This document shows positions 44,754 through 53,187 of a DNA stretch of 64,000 bases, in pieces. How positions within the stretch are numbered: the first letter of the stretch is position 1; each line of letters opens with the position of its first letter. Origin of the DNA: an uncultured Alphaproteobacteria bacterium (lineage in GTDB: Bacteria > Pseudomonadota > Alphaproteobacteria > RF32 > CAG-239). A program made the position numbers and the translations under genes. The stretch spans positions 62,001 to 126,000 of the forward strand of contig CALXRP010000001.1 of the NCBI GenBank assembly GCA_944390885.1, given 5' to 3'. The notes beneath the pieces are model-generated. The model was not told where the DNA came from. It made no database searches and saw nothing but the letters and a program-made list of their open reading frames with translations.

Positions 44754-45545
44754 TCATCTCGAATAGTTTTTTTCATTTTCTTTTTGTATAGGATTGTCTT
44801 TTTGATAATTCAAAAAATTAGTGTGATGAAGTTCGTTAACTTTTTCCCGGCTGATTTTAATTGCGCCAAGTTGGGCTGTTTTCATGGGGTTTTCCGCTTG
44901 CAGCAGTCGTTTGCATACTTCGGCGGAAACAATGCCGCAGACGCCTTTCTCACGGCAAATCGGTTTGTCGTTCTGATAGGTGTTGACACTCATGCCCTGA
45001 GTCTCAAAAATTTTTTGCAAATGTGCCAGCGTCAGGTCTATTTCCTTGGAATAATCAAGTTTTCCGCCGTCTTTTAATGCATGTTGCTCCAAAATCATGA
45101 TGTCGACATGCTTTTTATCTTTATTGGAATCAATGCACAGAGCCACGCCGTGCGATTCCTTGTTATTAGCGGCAATTGTCAATGGTGCGACCATTCGTCG
45201 CTGGCTGACGTCTTCAAGGCTCAATGTTTGTGCCGTAATGTTCATAATGCAGTCCAATAACAGAAAATTATTCTCTGAAGGATTGATGCCGATTTCTCCG
45301 GTAATCAGTTTCTCATTCATACAGGCATCAATTACCAGGTCGTCAGCCTTATCGCAGTCTTCTGTAGCCAGAGTACAATATTGTGTCGTGTCCAAAAAAG
45401 AGCATCTTTCGGTTTGTTCTGCTGTTTTTGAGGCGACATAGTTTGTTGCACGGAAATTATAGCCACTTTTAGGAATATCTAAAGTCAGATTGGGCTTGCG
45501 AGTAATGTTGTCAAGACTTTCCTGGTCGAGTGTGAAATAGTGCAT
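44754..45545 (-). CDS. Hypothetical protein, possible YopJ/Ulp-like cysteine fold
   Basis: A 263-aa protein. A His in ESHGVALCID (about residue 132), an acidic VDIMILEQ stretch about 20 residues later, and a Cys in KGVCGIVSAEVCKRLL (about residue 203) have the order and local wording of papain-like YopJ/C55 or Ulp enzymes. I see no clear Gln or second signature, so this is tentative. It starts 1 nt after the upstream gene stop and ends a three-gene minus-strand operon. If correct, it would be an effector-like acetyltransferase or protease; otherwise an unknown protein. Confidence 0.4.
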   Translation of the reverse strand: MHYFTLDQESLDNITRKPNLTLDIPKSGYNFRATNYVASKTAEQTERCSFLDTTQYCTLATEDCDKADDLVIDACMNEKLITGEIGINPSENNFLLLDCIMNITAQTLSLEDVSQRRMVAPLTIAANNKESHGVALCIDSNKDKKHVDIMILEQHALKDGGKLDYSKEIDLTLAHLQKIFETQGMSVNTYQNDKPICREKGVCGIVSAEVCKRLLQAENPMKTAQLGAIKISREKVNELHHTNFLNYQKDNPIQKENEKNYSR

Positions 45546-45546
45546 C

Positions 45547-46065
45547 TTATTTCTCCAGCGTTATGTATTCCGGCGGGATAAATCCTTTGCTCAAAACCAG
45601 AATATAGTGGCGGAGCATATTATAGGGCGATCCGTAGGCTTCGCTGCACTGGTGCCAATTCAATGGTGAAGTATCAATTTCCGCCGGATTTTTTATCTTA
45701 TAAACATTTTCAAAGTCAATATCGGTTTTTGCTGTCTCTGAATTGTCTTTGCAGTAAATCATCTCTACCAGCCCGTCTTTTAATAAATCGTTCAGTTCAA
45801 ACGAAATTACTGCGGCGTGATGCACCAGATAGTCCAAATAAGGGTGTTCATAATTTTCTACCGGTGCTTTCTCGGTCAGGCAGCTGATTGATCTTGTTCG
45901 TCCCGGCAAAGTTTGTTCCAAATATTTTTTAATGTCTTCAAAATTTGTAGAGCCGGCTTTGCGGGCATACATTTCAAGCTGTTTCGGGTTTGGATTTGCC
46001 GCTACCGATAAATAGCCTTCTTGTAGAATCTTCTCGGCAAAATAAGTATAGCAGTATAATCTCAT
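45547..46065 (-). CDS. Hypothetical protein, paralogue of the next gene
   Basis: A 172-aa protein that is homologous along its length to the product at 46091: both begin with a LY-Y stretch, share NPN near residue 25 and a GR-R-I motif near residue 55, and both end IPPEYITLEK. No known family is recognised. GAGGAA stands before the ATG and the next gene starts after 1 nt. The paralogy suggests a duplication inside an accessory operon. Confidence 0.6.
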   Translation of the reverse strand: MRLYCYTYFAEKILQEGYLSVAANPNPKQLEMYARKAGSTNFEDIKKYLEQTLPGRTRSISCLTEKAPVENYEHPYLDYLVHHAAVISFELNDLLKDGLVEMIYCKDNSETAKTDIDFENVYKIKNPAEIDTSPLNWHQCSEAYGSPYNMLRHYILVLSKGFIPPEYITLEK

Positions 46066-46090
46066 TATTTTTTCCTCTTTAGGTAAATTT

Positions 46091-46615
46091 TTATTTTTCC
46101 AGCGTTATGTATTCCGGTGGGATGATGCCGTTTTTGATGATAAGCAGGTAGTATCGGACATAGGCAAATCGGCGTCCGAGCTTATAGTCACAAATGCTCC
46201 AGTCAATTGGAGAATAATCAATTTCCTCTATGCCGGAGATTTTTTGCAAAACTTCGTCGCAACCATGAGAATATTTAAGTTCCGGCGTATCTAATACTGA
46301 CGGACTGACATATATTGCTTCCAGCAGACCATCTCTTTTTAGTGCATCTATATTAATGGAGAACATATCTTTATTTTCAATAAATTCTTTCAAATGCGGA
46401 CTATTTTCAGTCCATTTAATCGGCTCTGAAAAACAGCGAATGTCGCGGCTGCGTCCGGTAAAGCAGTTTTCAAACCACTGCACTATTTGTTGATGTGTTT
46501 TTAAACCGGAACGTTTGTAATATGATTTAAGGTCTGCATTCGGATTCATCGCAAAAGACAAAATTCCCTCGCTCAGTGCCGAATTTCCTTTGGTAATGTA
46601 GTGATAAAGTTTCAT
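46091..46615 (-). CDS. Hypothetical protein, paralogue of the previous gene
   Basis: A 174-aa protein and first gene of the accessory operon 46615-44754. The start KLYHYITKGNSALSEGILSF and the GRSRDIRCFSEP motif are reminiscent of ADP-ribosyltransferase-like folds, where a Y/H region is followed by an S-E motif, but I cannot confirm this. The 3' nucleotide sequence is nearly identical to the paralogue's, pointing to recent duplication or conversion. AAGG precedes the ATG. Confidence 0.6.
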   Translation of the reverse strand: MKLYHYITKGNSALSEGILSFAMNPNADLKSYYKRSGLKTHQQIVQWFENCFTGRSRDIRCFSEPIKWTENSPHLKEFIENKDMFSINIDALKRDGLLEAIYVSPSVLDTPELKYSHGCDEVLQKISGIEEIDYSPIDWSICDYKLGRRFAYVRYYLLIIKNGIIPPEYITLEK

Positions 46616-46791
46616 AGTTATGCCTTGATTAGCTATTGAATTTTATTAATTCTATCATCTTTTTGTAATCGGGGCAATGGCTATGTTTTGCAGTCGAGGC
46701 GGCTGATTATGGAAGCAGTGTATCTTTTGGTCGGAAGGTATTGTTGTTTTTTATCAAAACGGGTGTTGTTGGGTTCGGTTTTCGATTTTTC

Positions 46792-46819
46792 TTGCATTTC
46801 AGCAGATTAAAGGTATATA
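46792..46819 (+). promoter_or_regulatory. Predicted promoter of rbfA-truB
   Basis: TTGCAT (46792-46797), 16 nt, TATATA (46814-46819). The remaining gap 46616-46791 shows no other clear feature. Confidence 0.4.
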
Positions 46820-46849
46820 TATCCTATAATTTTTTGTAGGAGAAAAGAA

Positions 46850-47230
46850 ATGGCGGAAAAGGAGCCTTCACAGCGGCAGCTCAGAGTAGGGCAAGAGATT
46901 AAAAAGATTTTGGCCGGTTTTATTGACCGCGGGGAAATCAGAAATCTGGAAGGTATTCATACCATGGTAACGATTACCAAAGTCCGCGTTTCTCCGGATT
47001 TGAAATATGCTTCCGTTTATCTGATGACGACAAACGGCGAATATCTTAAAGAAGTTTTGGAAGGGTTGCAGCTGGCAGCAAATTATCTGCGTAAGCAAGT
47101 GGCCGGAAAATTGCAGCTGCGTTATGCGCCGGAATTGGTTTTTAAAGCCGATGACTCTTTTGAACAGGCTGATAAGATTGAAAAGCTGTTCAGAGATCCG
47201 AAAGTTCAGAGTGATTTGAACAAAATTTAG
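46850..47230 (+). CDS. rbfA: 30S ribosome-binding factor A
   Basis: Cold-shock 30S maturation factor, 126 aa. QRQLRVGQEIKKILAGFI at the N-terminus and the KH-type core ITKVRVSPDLKYASVYL are diagnostic. TAGGAG precedes the ATG. It leads rbfA-truB-rpsO-pnp, a conserved operon; infB and nusA are not adjacent here. Confidence 0.95.
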   Translation: MAEKEPSQRQLRVGQEIKKILAGFIDRGEIRNLEGIHTMVTITKVRVSPDLKYASVYLMTTNGEYLKEVLEGLQLAANYLRKQVAGKLQLRYAPELVFKADDSFEQADKIEKLFRDPKVQSDLNKI

Positions 47231-47282
47231 CATAAAGAACGGCAGAATCCTGTAGCGGGTCGTTAAAAGGAAACAAAGCGGA

Positions 47283-48194
47283 ATGGCAAGGCATAAAAAA
47301 GGCGAAGATGTTAACGGCTGGCTGATTGTTGACAAGCCCCGTGATATGGGGTCGACCGATGTGGTTAATTTTACGCGCCGGCTGTTTAATGCCAGAAAAA
47401 ACGGCCATGCCGGAACGCTTGATCCGTTTGCGACCGGTGTGCTGCCGGTGGCTTTCGGCGAGGCGACAAAGCTTTTGCCCATGGTAACGGACGGCCGCAA
47501 AGAATATGAATTTGTGCTTCAGTGGGGCGCGGAAACAAATACCGGTGACAGTGAGGGAGAGATTATCCGCCGTTGCGAAAAAATTCCGCACAGAGAAGAA
47601 ATTTTGTCGGTCTTGCCTGATTTTATAGGTGAAAACGTGCAGGTTCCGCCGGCTTTTTCTGCCATAAAAATCAACGGGCAGCGGGCTTATGACTTGGCCA
47701 GAAAAGGGCAGAACGTTGAAATACCGGAAAGGCGGATTGAGATTTATGTCCTGGAGTTGTTGGAGGAATTGCCGGACAATCGGGCAAAATTTCGGGTAGA
47801 GTGTTCAAAAGGGACGTATGTCCGGTCTTTGGGGCGGGATTTGGCGCGAAAACTCGGCAGTTTGGGGTATTTGCAAGAGCTTCGGCGGACAAAATGCGGA
47901 AAATTTTCGCTTGAAGATACGATTTTACTGGAAAATTTAAAAAAAGTAGTGCATACTGAGGCTCTGAAAGAATTTCTGCTTCCGTTAATAACATCACTGC
48001 GCGACATCGCGGTTTTAGCTGTATCGGAAGCTGATGCCGCCAAGCTCAGGCTTGGACAAGGGGTGTCTCCCAAAAATTATGATATCAGTAATTTGACGGG
48101 CAAACAGGCTGTAGCCGTGTTTGACGGCAACCCGGCGGCAATAGTCCGAATCGATGAAAGAAAAATTTCTCCGGTTCGCGTGTTTAACTGTTAA
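47283..48194 (+). CDS. truB: tRNA pseudouridine-55 synthase
   Basis: Makes pseudouridine 55 in tRNA, 303 aa. GHAGTLDPFATGVLPV holds the catalytic Asp (about residue 45), and CSKGTYVRSLGRDL with KLGSLGYLQELRR follows. The C-terminal PUA-like part has LRLGQG. AAGGAAA precedes the ATG. It follows rbfA after 52 nt. Confidence 0.97.
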   Translation: MARHKKGEDVNGWLIVDKPRDMGSTDVVNFTRRLFNARKNGHAGTLDPFATGVLPVAFGEATKLLPMVTDGRKEYEFVLQWGAETNTGDSEGEIIRRCEKIPHREEILSVLPDFIGENVQVPPAFSAIKINGQRAYDLARKGQNVEIPERRIEIYVLELLEELPDNRAKFRVECSKGTYVRSLGRDLARKLGSLGYLQELRRTKCGKFSLEDTILLENLKKVVHTEALKEFLLPLITSLRDIAVLAVSEADAAKLRLGQGVSPKNYDISNLTGKQAVAVFDGNPAAIVRIDERKISPVRVFNC

Positions 48195-48212
48195 AATATA
48201 AAGGAAAATTTG

Positions 48213-48482
48213 ATGTCGATTACAAATGAAAAAAAACAAGAAATTATCAAATCTTTTGGCCTGAAACCGAATGACACCGGTTCTCCCGAAGTTCAAATTG
48301 CCATTTGGACGGCCAGAATCAACAGCCTGATTGAACATTTTAATGTTCATAAAAAAGATCTGCATTCCCGTCTGGGCTTGATGAAGATGGTCAGCCGCCG
48401 TCGGCACCTGCTTGACCACCTGAAAGCTACCAGCGAAGAAAGATATCAGGATTTGATTAAGAAATTGGATTTGCGTAAGTAA
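48213..48482 (+). CDS. rpsO: 30S ribosomal protein S15
   Basis: Primary 16S rRNA-binding protein, 89 aa as in E. coli. [18 protein letters not shown] and [19 protein letters not shown] are the family signatures. ATG 48213 is chosen over the TTG just before it because AAGG is at the right distance. The rpsO-pnp order is conserved. Confidence 0.98.
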   Translation: MSITNEKKQEIIKSFGLKPNDTGSPEVQIAIWTARINSLIEHFNVHKKDLHSRLGLMKMVSRRRHLLDHLKATSEERYQDLIKKLDLRK

Positions 48483-48610
48483 TAAGAGTTAAGATTTTAT
48501 GTTGTTTGAGGAACGGTTTTTTTATCCGGCACAAGTATATGGTTCTTTTTTCAGCCAGGTTTGCATAGCCCGGACAGAGTTGTTTCTGCAACGGCATAAG
48601 TTTTAATTTC

Positions 48611-48664
48611 GGGGTGCGGGGCATTGGGGCTCCGCATTCCTTTTAAATCCTGCCAGGGGGCAGG
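48611..48664 (+). terminator. Hairpins between rpsO and pnp
   Basis: A 12-bp stem with wobble pairs (48611-48622 with 48629-48640) is followed by TTTT, and a second hairpin CCTGCC/GGCAGG lies at 48649-48664. By analogy with E. coli this is the place of an attenuating terminator and RNase III processing for pnp autocontrol. Confidence 0.6.
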
Positions 48665-48707
48665 TGAGGTATGTAAGATAGATTATAGATAGAAAGGTAA
48701 AAGAAAT

Positions 48708-50828
48708 ATGATCGATTTTAATGTCGTCAAGAAAGAGATGGATTGGGGCGGAAGAAAGTTAGTTTTAGAAACGGGTAAAATAGCAAGACAGGCAACCGGC
48801 GCAGTTATTGCCACTTATGGTGAGACAGTCGTACAAGCGACCGTGGTTGCGGCAAAAGAGGCAAAGGCAGATCAGGATTTCTTTCCTTTAACCGTTAACT
48901 ATCAGGAAAAATATTATGCAACCGGAAAAGTTCCGGGCGGTTTTATGAAACGCGAAGGAAAACCCAGCGAACGCGAGGTTTTGATTTCTCGTCTGATCGA
49001 CCGTCCGATCCGTCCGCTGTTTCCGGATGCTTTTAAAAACGAAGTTCAGATTATCTGCACGGTTTTGAGCTATGACCAGGAAACGGATTCTGATATTGTT
49101 GCTATGGTTGCCGCTTCGGCCGCGCTGGCTGTTTCCGGTATTCCTTTCCTCGGGCCGATCGGCGCTGCCAAAGTCGGATATAAGAACGGACAGTTTATTT
49201 TGAATCCGACGATTGAGCAAATGAAAGATACCGAGCTGGAATTGACGGTTGCCGGCACGTCGGAAGGCGTTTTGATGGTGGAATCCGAGGCTCAGGAATT
49301 GTCGGAAGAGACAATGCTGAACGCCGTTATGTTCGGGTTTGACAATTTCCAGCCGGTTATCAAAATGATTAATGAACTCAAAGCAGAGGCCGGCAAAGAG
49401 GCTTGGGAAACTCCTATTTTTCCGCCGGAATTTGATGCTTTGTATGAAAGAATCGAAAAAGAATTTCGCGGTAAATTTGAAGAAGCTTTCAAAGAGACTG
49501 ATAAATTGAAACGCGGTACTTTGGTCGGTCAGGCTTCGGAAGAGGTTAAAGCGACGATTGATCCGGAAAACGAGCTGGAAATGCGTTATGTCGGCGATGC
49601 CATTGAAAAACTGATGCACAGAGTTGTTCGTGAAAAGGTTTTGACAACCGGACACCGGATTGACGGCCGCGATACCAAGACCGTTCGTCCGATTCAGTGC
49701 GAAATTGATGTTTTGCCGAAAACGCATGGTTCTGCTTTGTTTACGCGCGGCGAAACTCAGGCTTTGGTTGTAACGACGTTGGGTACGGGCGAAGATGCTC
49801 AGATTGTTGACGGTCTGATGAACGAGTATAAAGAAGACTTTATGCTGAACTATAATTTCCCGCCGTTTTCTGTTGGCGAATGCGGTCGTCTGGGCAGCCC
49901 GGGACGTCGTGAAATCGGTCATGGCAAACTGGCTTGGCGCGCCATTCATCCGATGATGCCGAAAAACAAGGATACTTTCCCTTATACAATCCGCGTGGTT
50001 TCCGAGATTATGGAATCGAACGGTTCTTCTTCAATGGCGACGGTTTGCGGTTCAACGCTGTCTTTGATGGCGGCAGGCGTACCGATGACCAAACCGGTGG
50101 CCGGTATTGCCATGGGGCTGATTAAAGAAGATGATGGACGTTTTTGCGTTTTGACGGATATTCTCGGTGATGAAGACCATCTCGGCGATATGGACTTTAA
50201 GGTTGCCGGTACAAAAGACGGTGTAACCGCTTTGCAGATGGATATTAAAATTACATCCATTACCAAAGAGATTATGCAAACGGCTTTGGCTCAGGCTCAT
50301 GAAGGCAGAATCCATATTCTGGGTGAGATGGCAAAAGCGATTGCCGAACCGCGTCCGAATGTTTCGCCGTTAGCGCCGGGAATTATTGCCATTAAGATTC
50401 CGGTTGATAAAATCCGTGAAGTTATCGGTTCCGGCGGTAAGGTTATTCGTGAAATTGTCGAGAAGACCAATACCAAGATTGATATCAGCGATGACGGTAT
50501 CGTTAAAATTGCTTCTATGAAGAAAGAAGAGGGCGATGCGGCGCTGGAATGGATTATGGGTATTGTGGCCGAGCCGGAAGAAGGTATGATTTACAAAGGC
50601 GTTGTTACCAAAATTATGGATTTTGGCGCATTTGTTCGTTTCCTCGGCACGACGGAAGGTCTTGTTCACATTTCCGAGATTAAAAACGAGCGTATAGCAT
50701 CTGTTTCCGACTTTTATAAGGAAGGCGACACGATGTGGGTTAAATGCCTTGGTATGGACAATCGCGGCAAGATTAAACTTTCTGCGAAGAGGGTGGATCA
50801 GGAGACTGGTGCCGACCTCGAAAAGTAA
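48708..50828 (+). CDS. pnp: Polynucleotide phosphorylase
   Basis: 3'-5' phosphorolytic exoribonuclease, 706 aa. Two RNase PH domains (the second with [11 protein letters not shown] and [16 protein letters not shown]), a KH domain with [12 protein letters not shown], and a C-terminal S1 domain ([20 protein letters not shown]) are in order. AAAGG precedes the ATG. The stop codon overlaps the outer stem of hairpin element A1. Confidence 0.98.
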   Translation: MIDFNVVKKEMDWGGRKLVLETGKIARQATGAVIATYGETVVQATVVAAKEAKADQDFFPLTVNYQEKYYATGKVPGGFMKREGKPSEREVLISRLIDRPIRPLFPDAFKNEVQIICTVLSYDQETDSDIVAMVAASAALAVSGIPFLGPIGAAKVGYKNGQFILNPTIEQMKDTELELTVAGTSEGVLMVESEAQELSEETMLNAVMFGFDNFQPVIKMINELKAEAGKEAWETPIFPPEFDALYERIEKEFRGKFEEAFKETDKLKRGTLVGQASEEVKATIDPENELEMRYVGDAIEKLMHRVVREKVLTTGHRIDGRDTKTVRPIQCEIDVLPKTHGSALFTRGETQALVVTTLGTGEDAQIVDGLMNEYKEDFMLNYNFPPFSVGECGRLGSPGRREIGHGKLAWRAIHPMMPKNKDTFPYTIRVVSEIMESNGSSSMATVCGSTLSLMAAGVPMTKPVAGIAMGLIKEDDGRFCVLTDILGDEDHLGDMDFKVAGTKDGVTALQMDIKITSITKEIMQTALAQAHEGRIHILGEMAKAIAEPRPNVSPLAPGIIAIKIPVDKIREVIGSGGKVIREIVEKTNTKIDISDDGIVKIASMKKEEGDAALEWIMGIVAEPEEGMIYKGVVTKIMDFGAFVRFLGTTEGLVHISEIKNERIASVSDFYKEGDTMWVKCLGMDNRGKIKLSAKRVDQETGADLEK

Positions 50829-50951
50829 AAACTGCGCTCTGTGGTCACCTAATACAGAAAAAAGAATTTTAGCTAAGTCATGTACCACCACGTACACTCC
50901 TGTCGCTAAAATTCTTTTTTCTTATTATTTGACTCACATATCGCAGTTTTT
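50827..50951 (+). repeat. Hairpin element A, copy 1 (125 nt)
   Basis: Same length as copy 0 and nearly identical in the core, but the outer stem is AAAAACTGCG (50827-50836) with CGCAGTTTTT (50942-50951) and the inner stem is TGTAC-CACCAC-GTACA. Both differences from copy 0 keep the pairing. The long stem AAAAAAGAATTTTAGC pairs with its complement as in copy 0. Confidence 0.87.
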
Positions 50952-50962
50952 AAGTGTTTTTG

Positions 50963-51064
50963 AAGGCCGGTCATGCTTGTTTCTTTTCTCCTCGTGTACT
51001 TTTTGTTGTACACGTTGTCGAAAAAAAACGGCACAGCACCGGCCTTTATCAAGCTTTTTAGTGC
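50963..51064 (+). repeat. Hairpin element B, copy 1
   Basis: Outer stem AAGGCCGGT (50963-50971) pairs with ACCGGCCTT (51038-51046); inner hairpin CGTGTAC/GTACACG (50993-50999, 51008-51014) has an 8-nt loop. The TGTAC-loop-GTACAC...TGTCG core resembles element A. Confidence 0.75.
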
Positions 51065-51178
51065 CTTATGGTCATCTAATACAGATTTAGCGGGTTGGAG
51101 AAATGCTCATGTACCTCTATGTACACTCCGCTTTCTCCACCCTAAAATCTTATTATTCGACTCATTCTCCGCGTTTTT
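51055..51178 (+). repeat. Hairpin element A, copy 2 (diverged stem)
   Basis: Keeps the boxes GGTCATCTAATACAGA, TGTAC-CTCTAT-GTACA and CTTATTATTCGACTCA, but the long stem is unrelated in sequence: GGTTGGAGAAA pairs with TTTCTCCACC (one bulge), and ATTTAG pairs with CTAAAAT. The outer left arm is lost, the right arm CGCGTTTTT is kept. Confidence 0.78.
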
Positions 51179-51189
51179 ATAGCGATCTG

Positions 51190-51291
51190 AGATAAGTGTG
51201 TTTAACAGTCTTTTCTCCTCGTGTACCTTTTGTTGTACACGTCGTCGAAAAAAAACAGTGCAGCACCGGCCTTTATCAAGCTTTTTAGTGC
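51190..51291 (+). repeat. Hairpin element B, copy 2
   Basis: Inner hairpin CGTGTAC (51220-51226) with GTACACG (51235-51241) and the 3' half AGCACCGGCC...CTTTTTAGTGC match copy 1; the outer left arm is not conserved. The tail CTTTTTAGTGC is where a third unit would start, but the sequence diverges. Confidence 0.72.
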
Positions 51292-51349
51292 TCTGAAATT
51301 TTAAGCATTTTTTGTTGTACAAGTCATTTAAGAACAAATTTATTTTTTT

Positions 51350-51386
51350 AGCGTTTTCTTTTATAAAGAGAAAGCGCTTTTTATTT
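51350..51386 (+). terminator. Terminator after the hairpin array
   Basis: A 13-bp stem with two wobble pairs (51350-51362 with 51366-51378) around ATA, followed by TTTTTATTT. It separates the array from the membrane genes. Confidence 0.8.
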
Positions 51387-51412
51387 GACTTTTTTTGCTT
51401 TTTGTCTAAAAT
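51385..51412 (+). promoter_or_regulatory. Predicted promoter of the membrane gene pair
   Basis: TTGACT (51385-51390), 16 nt, TAAAAT (51407-51412); it overlaps the end of the preceding terminator tract. Confidence 0.5.
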
Positions 51413-51452
51413 ATCTTTGAAATTTTTATTATTAATTTTAAACAAATTACAT

Positions 51453-51944
51453 ATGGATACTTTGTTTTTGTTATTATTGTCGGGATTAACAATTTTGACG
51501 GCAGCTAATATCGTTGGCTGTGTTTTGTTGGTTAAGCGGTATTTTGTTATAAGCAGCAGTATGTTTGGCAAAATTTCTTTGTTAATGTTTGCTTTGGTGT
51601 TTTTGGTCCTTACCTGTTATATTTTTTTGTTAAGAGCCAAACCGGAAGCAAATTTTGTTCTTTTGTCTTTTTTGTTTCTGTTCTTTTTTACAACGGTTGT
51701 AAATTTTTTTATTTTGATGTTGAAAATGATCGACAGGGATAAAATTTATGATTTTGAACTAAAATATATTAAGAAAGGCTGGGCATGCGGTTTTATTTCT
51801 ATTCCGGTCGGACCATTCAGGTTCTGGACGTTTGATGTGAAAATTTCCGAAAAGGAATATTTTCAGAAAGAGGGGCTTTATACCCGGGTAAAAATTAGAA
51901 TGACAAACGTTTTTAACGGTTGTTCCGTCGCTGAAATTGTTTAA
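51453..51944 (+). CDS. Hypothetical membrane protein
   Basis: A 163-aa protein with three membrane helices (about residues 3-26, 38-60 and 68-92) and a soluble C-terminal part of 70 residues with an aromatic-rich PFRFWTFDVKIS stretch. ATG 51453 is chosen because it follows the predicted promoter; there is no Shine-Dalgarno sequence. The neighbour at 51964 has a similar plan. No family recognised. The AT-rich code and lack of a ribosome site differ from the housekeeping genes. Confidence 0.6.
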   Translation: MDTLFLLLLSGLTILTAANIVGCVLLVKRYFVISSSMFGKISLLMFALVFLVLTCYIFLLRAKPEANFVLLSFLFLFFFTTVVNFFILMLKMIDRDKIYDFELKYIKKGWACGFISIPVGPFRFWTFDVKISEKEYFQKEGLYTRVKIRMTNVFNGCSVAEIV

Positions 51945-51963
51945 TTTTTTAAATTGTTAGATC

Positions 51964-52449
51964 ATGGAAAATAATTTTGATTGGTTATCAATTCTGATGT
52001 TGGCATTGCCGATTCTTATCTTTTTTATGATATCGGTTTTATGGGAAATTCGTTTTGTCATCAGTGAAGATGATTATACTTTATGGATGCCTGTAATTGG
52101 TTTGTTTTTAATCGTTCCTGTTTTTATAGATATCTATAAGTTTTTTATGTTTTCTGATGTCGGATTTTTGTTTGCCGGCTCTGCAATTTTGTTGGTTTTG
52201 GCATATGTATTGCTTTTAAGGATTTTCAAATTTAAGCTTTTGGATTGGGGAAAAGTTTATTTGTTTGAGCCTGACGGGTATGGTATAGATTGTCTTTCCG
52301 GTAATTTGGCAGAGGGAAATTTTAAGTTTCGAGCTATTTTGGAAAATGTTTCGCATCCGGAAAACGCTCGAGGAAAGCTTTTTTCCGTGAAAATAAAAAA
52401 AATAGATGTTTTTGGCTTTTTTCCGGTTGTACTGGAAACAGCTGTTTGA
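51964..52449 (+). CDS. Hypothetical membrane protein
   Basis: A 161-aa protein with three membrane helices (about 8-27, 42-60 and 66-88) and a C-terminal soluble domain (LFEPDGYGIDCL...KIKKIDVFGFFP). Similar in layout to the preceding gene, but alignment is weak, so ancient paralogy is only possible. It starts 19 nt after that gene and ends at a strong terminator. It also lacks a Shine-Dalgarno sequence. Confidence 0.62.
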   Translation: MENNFDWLSILMLALPILIFFMISVLWEIRFVISEDDYTLWMPVIGLFLIVPVFIDIYKFFMFSDVGFLFAGSAILLVLAYVLLLRIFKFKLLDWGKVYLFEPDGYGIDCLSGNLAEGNFKFRAILENVSHPENARGKLFSVKIKKIDVFGFFPVVLETAV

Positions 52450-52482
52450 AAAAAATGCCCGATTCTAAATCGGGCATTTTTT
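52449..52482 (+). terminator. Intrinsic terminator
   Basis: ATGCCCGATT (52455-52464) pairs with AATCGGGCAT (52468-52477), followed by T6. It overlaps the stop of the membrane gene. Confidence 0.9.
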
Positions 52483-52485
52483 GTG

Positions 52486-53074
52486 TCGATTCCAAATATA
52501 TTTTTGGATTCGTAAAGTAATTTTTAATCAAAATGAATCTGAAAATCAGCGAATCGAAAAATTTTTTTTGTTTCTTTTTAATCTTATCTTTTGTGTTAAA
52601 TCAAATAGTTATATCAAAATCGAATCGAAAACGAATCCGGCTGTTAATAAAAATTTAAATCTTAATATTTAGGCTTGGCAAGTGAAAAGGTATCATTATT
52701 TAAATTAAAAACATATATTATGGAAGCATTATTAGGTGGAAAAAGATAGATAAGCCGGCAGGAATGTCAAGAATGGCTATCCGGCAAAGTATTGTTTTAA
52801 GGCAGGTTGATCCCCTGTTTTGAGACAAGGTGTGTAATATATAGAGAGAGTTTGTCTGCAATAGTTTTTTATTTCAGACTTGTGTCTTTCCTCTCGATAG
52901 GTTTGGAAAAAAGAATAAATACCGTGGGTTATTCAGTTTTTCCAAAGTGATGGATTCTATTTGGAATTCTGCTTAATTATTATGCTTTTATGTAATATGT
53001 TTTGTCAAACTGAGTCTCGTATTCTGTTGTTTACGAGCGATGGTACATTTATGAATTTTAGGCTTAAGATTGAG
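52486..53074. other. Gene-free AT-rich stretch with possible structured RNA
   Basis: No convincing gene. Early part: an imperfect 10-bp hairpin at 52488-52513 and several CGAATC words. From about 52750 on, three pairings are seen: GCCGG...CCGGC (52755-52786), GTCTG...CAGAC (52853-52878) with flanking GAGAG/CTCTC, and GGAAAAA...TTTTTCC (52905-52940) enclosing AATAA/TTATT. A terminator follows at 53075. A non-coding RNA of 200-300 nt is possible but I match no known class. Confidence 0.35.
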
Positions 53075-53112
53075 AAAAAAAGGTTCTTAAAGGCGCAGAA
53101 GAACCTTTTTTT
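53075..53112. terminator. Bidirectional intrinsic terminator
   Basis: AAAAAAAGGTTCTT (53075-53088) pairs perfectly with 53099-53112 over 14 bp. It could end a transcript from 52.7 kb. Confidence 0.88.
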
Positions 53113-53124
53113 ATATTTAAATTC

Positions 53125-53152
53125 TTGACTTTACGGCATTTTGTTTTACACT
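53125..53152 (+). promoter_or_regulatory. Predicted promoter of two small membrane genes
   Basis: TTGACT (53125-53130), 16 nt, TACACT (53147-53152), 36 nt before the first small ORF. The same TTGACT-16 design precedes 51453. Confidence 0.5.
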
Positions 53153-53187
53153 TTGTTTTAGTTTAATAATTATTAATTTTTTAGCTT

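Larger units (their letters stand above)
50834..51287 (+). repeat. 227-bp tandem duplication of A and B hairpin units
   Basis: Matching landmarks are exactly 227 nt apart: GGTCA at 50843 and 51070, CTTTTCTC at 50983 and 51210, CAGCACC at 51034 and 51261. Two units (A1+B1 and A2+B2) result. Spacing is conserved though the A stems differ in sequence. Confidence 0.85.

Noticed and set aside
48888-49949. Long antisense ORF (353 codons) under pnp
   Set aside because: Shadow of pnp; asparagine- and phenylalanine-rich without motifs.
50370-50897. Protein-coding reading of the reverse strand of element A (similar peptide at 44024-44611)
   Set aside because: The similar N-termini result only from the shared repeat; the rest is antisense of pnp and of the kinase.
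50834-51287. CRISPR array
   Set aside because: The repeats are long, self-complementary, only two in tandem and 227 nt apart; no short repeat-spacer pattern and no cas gene.
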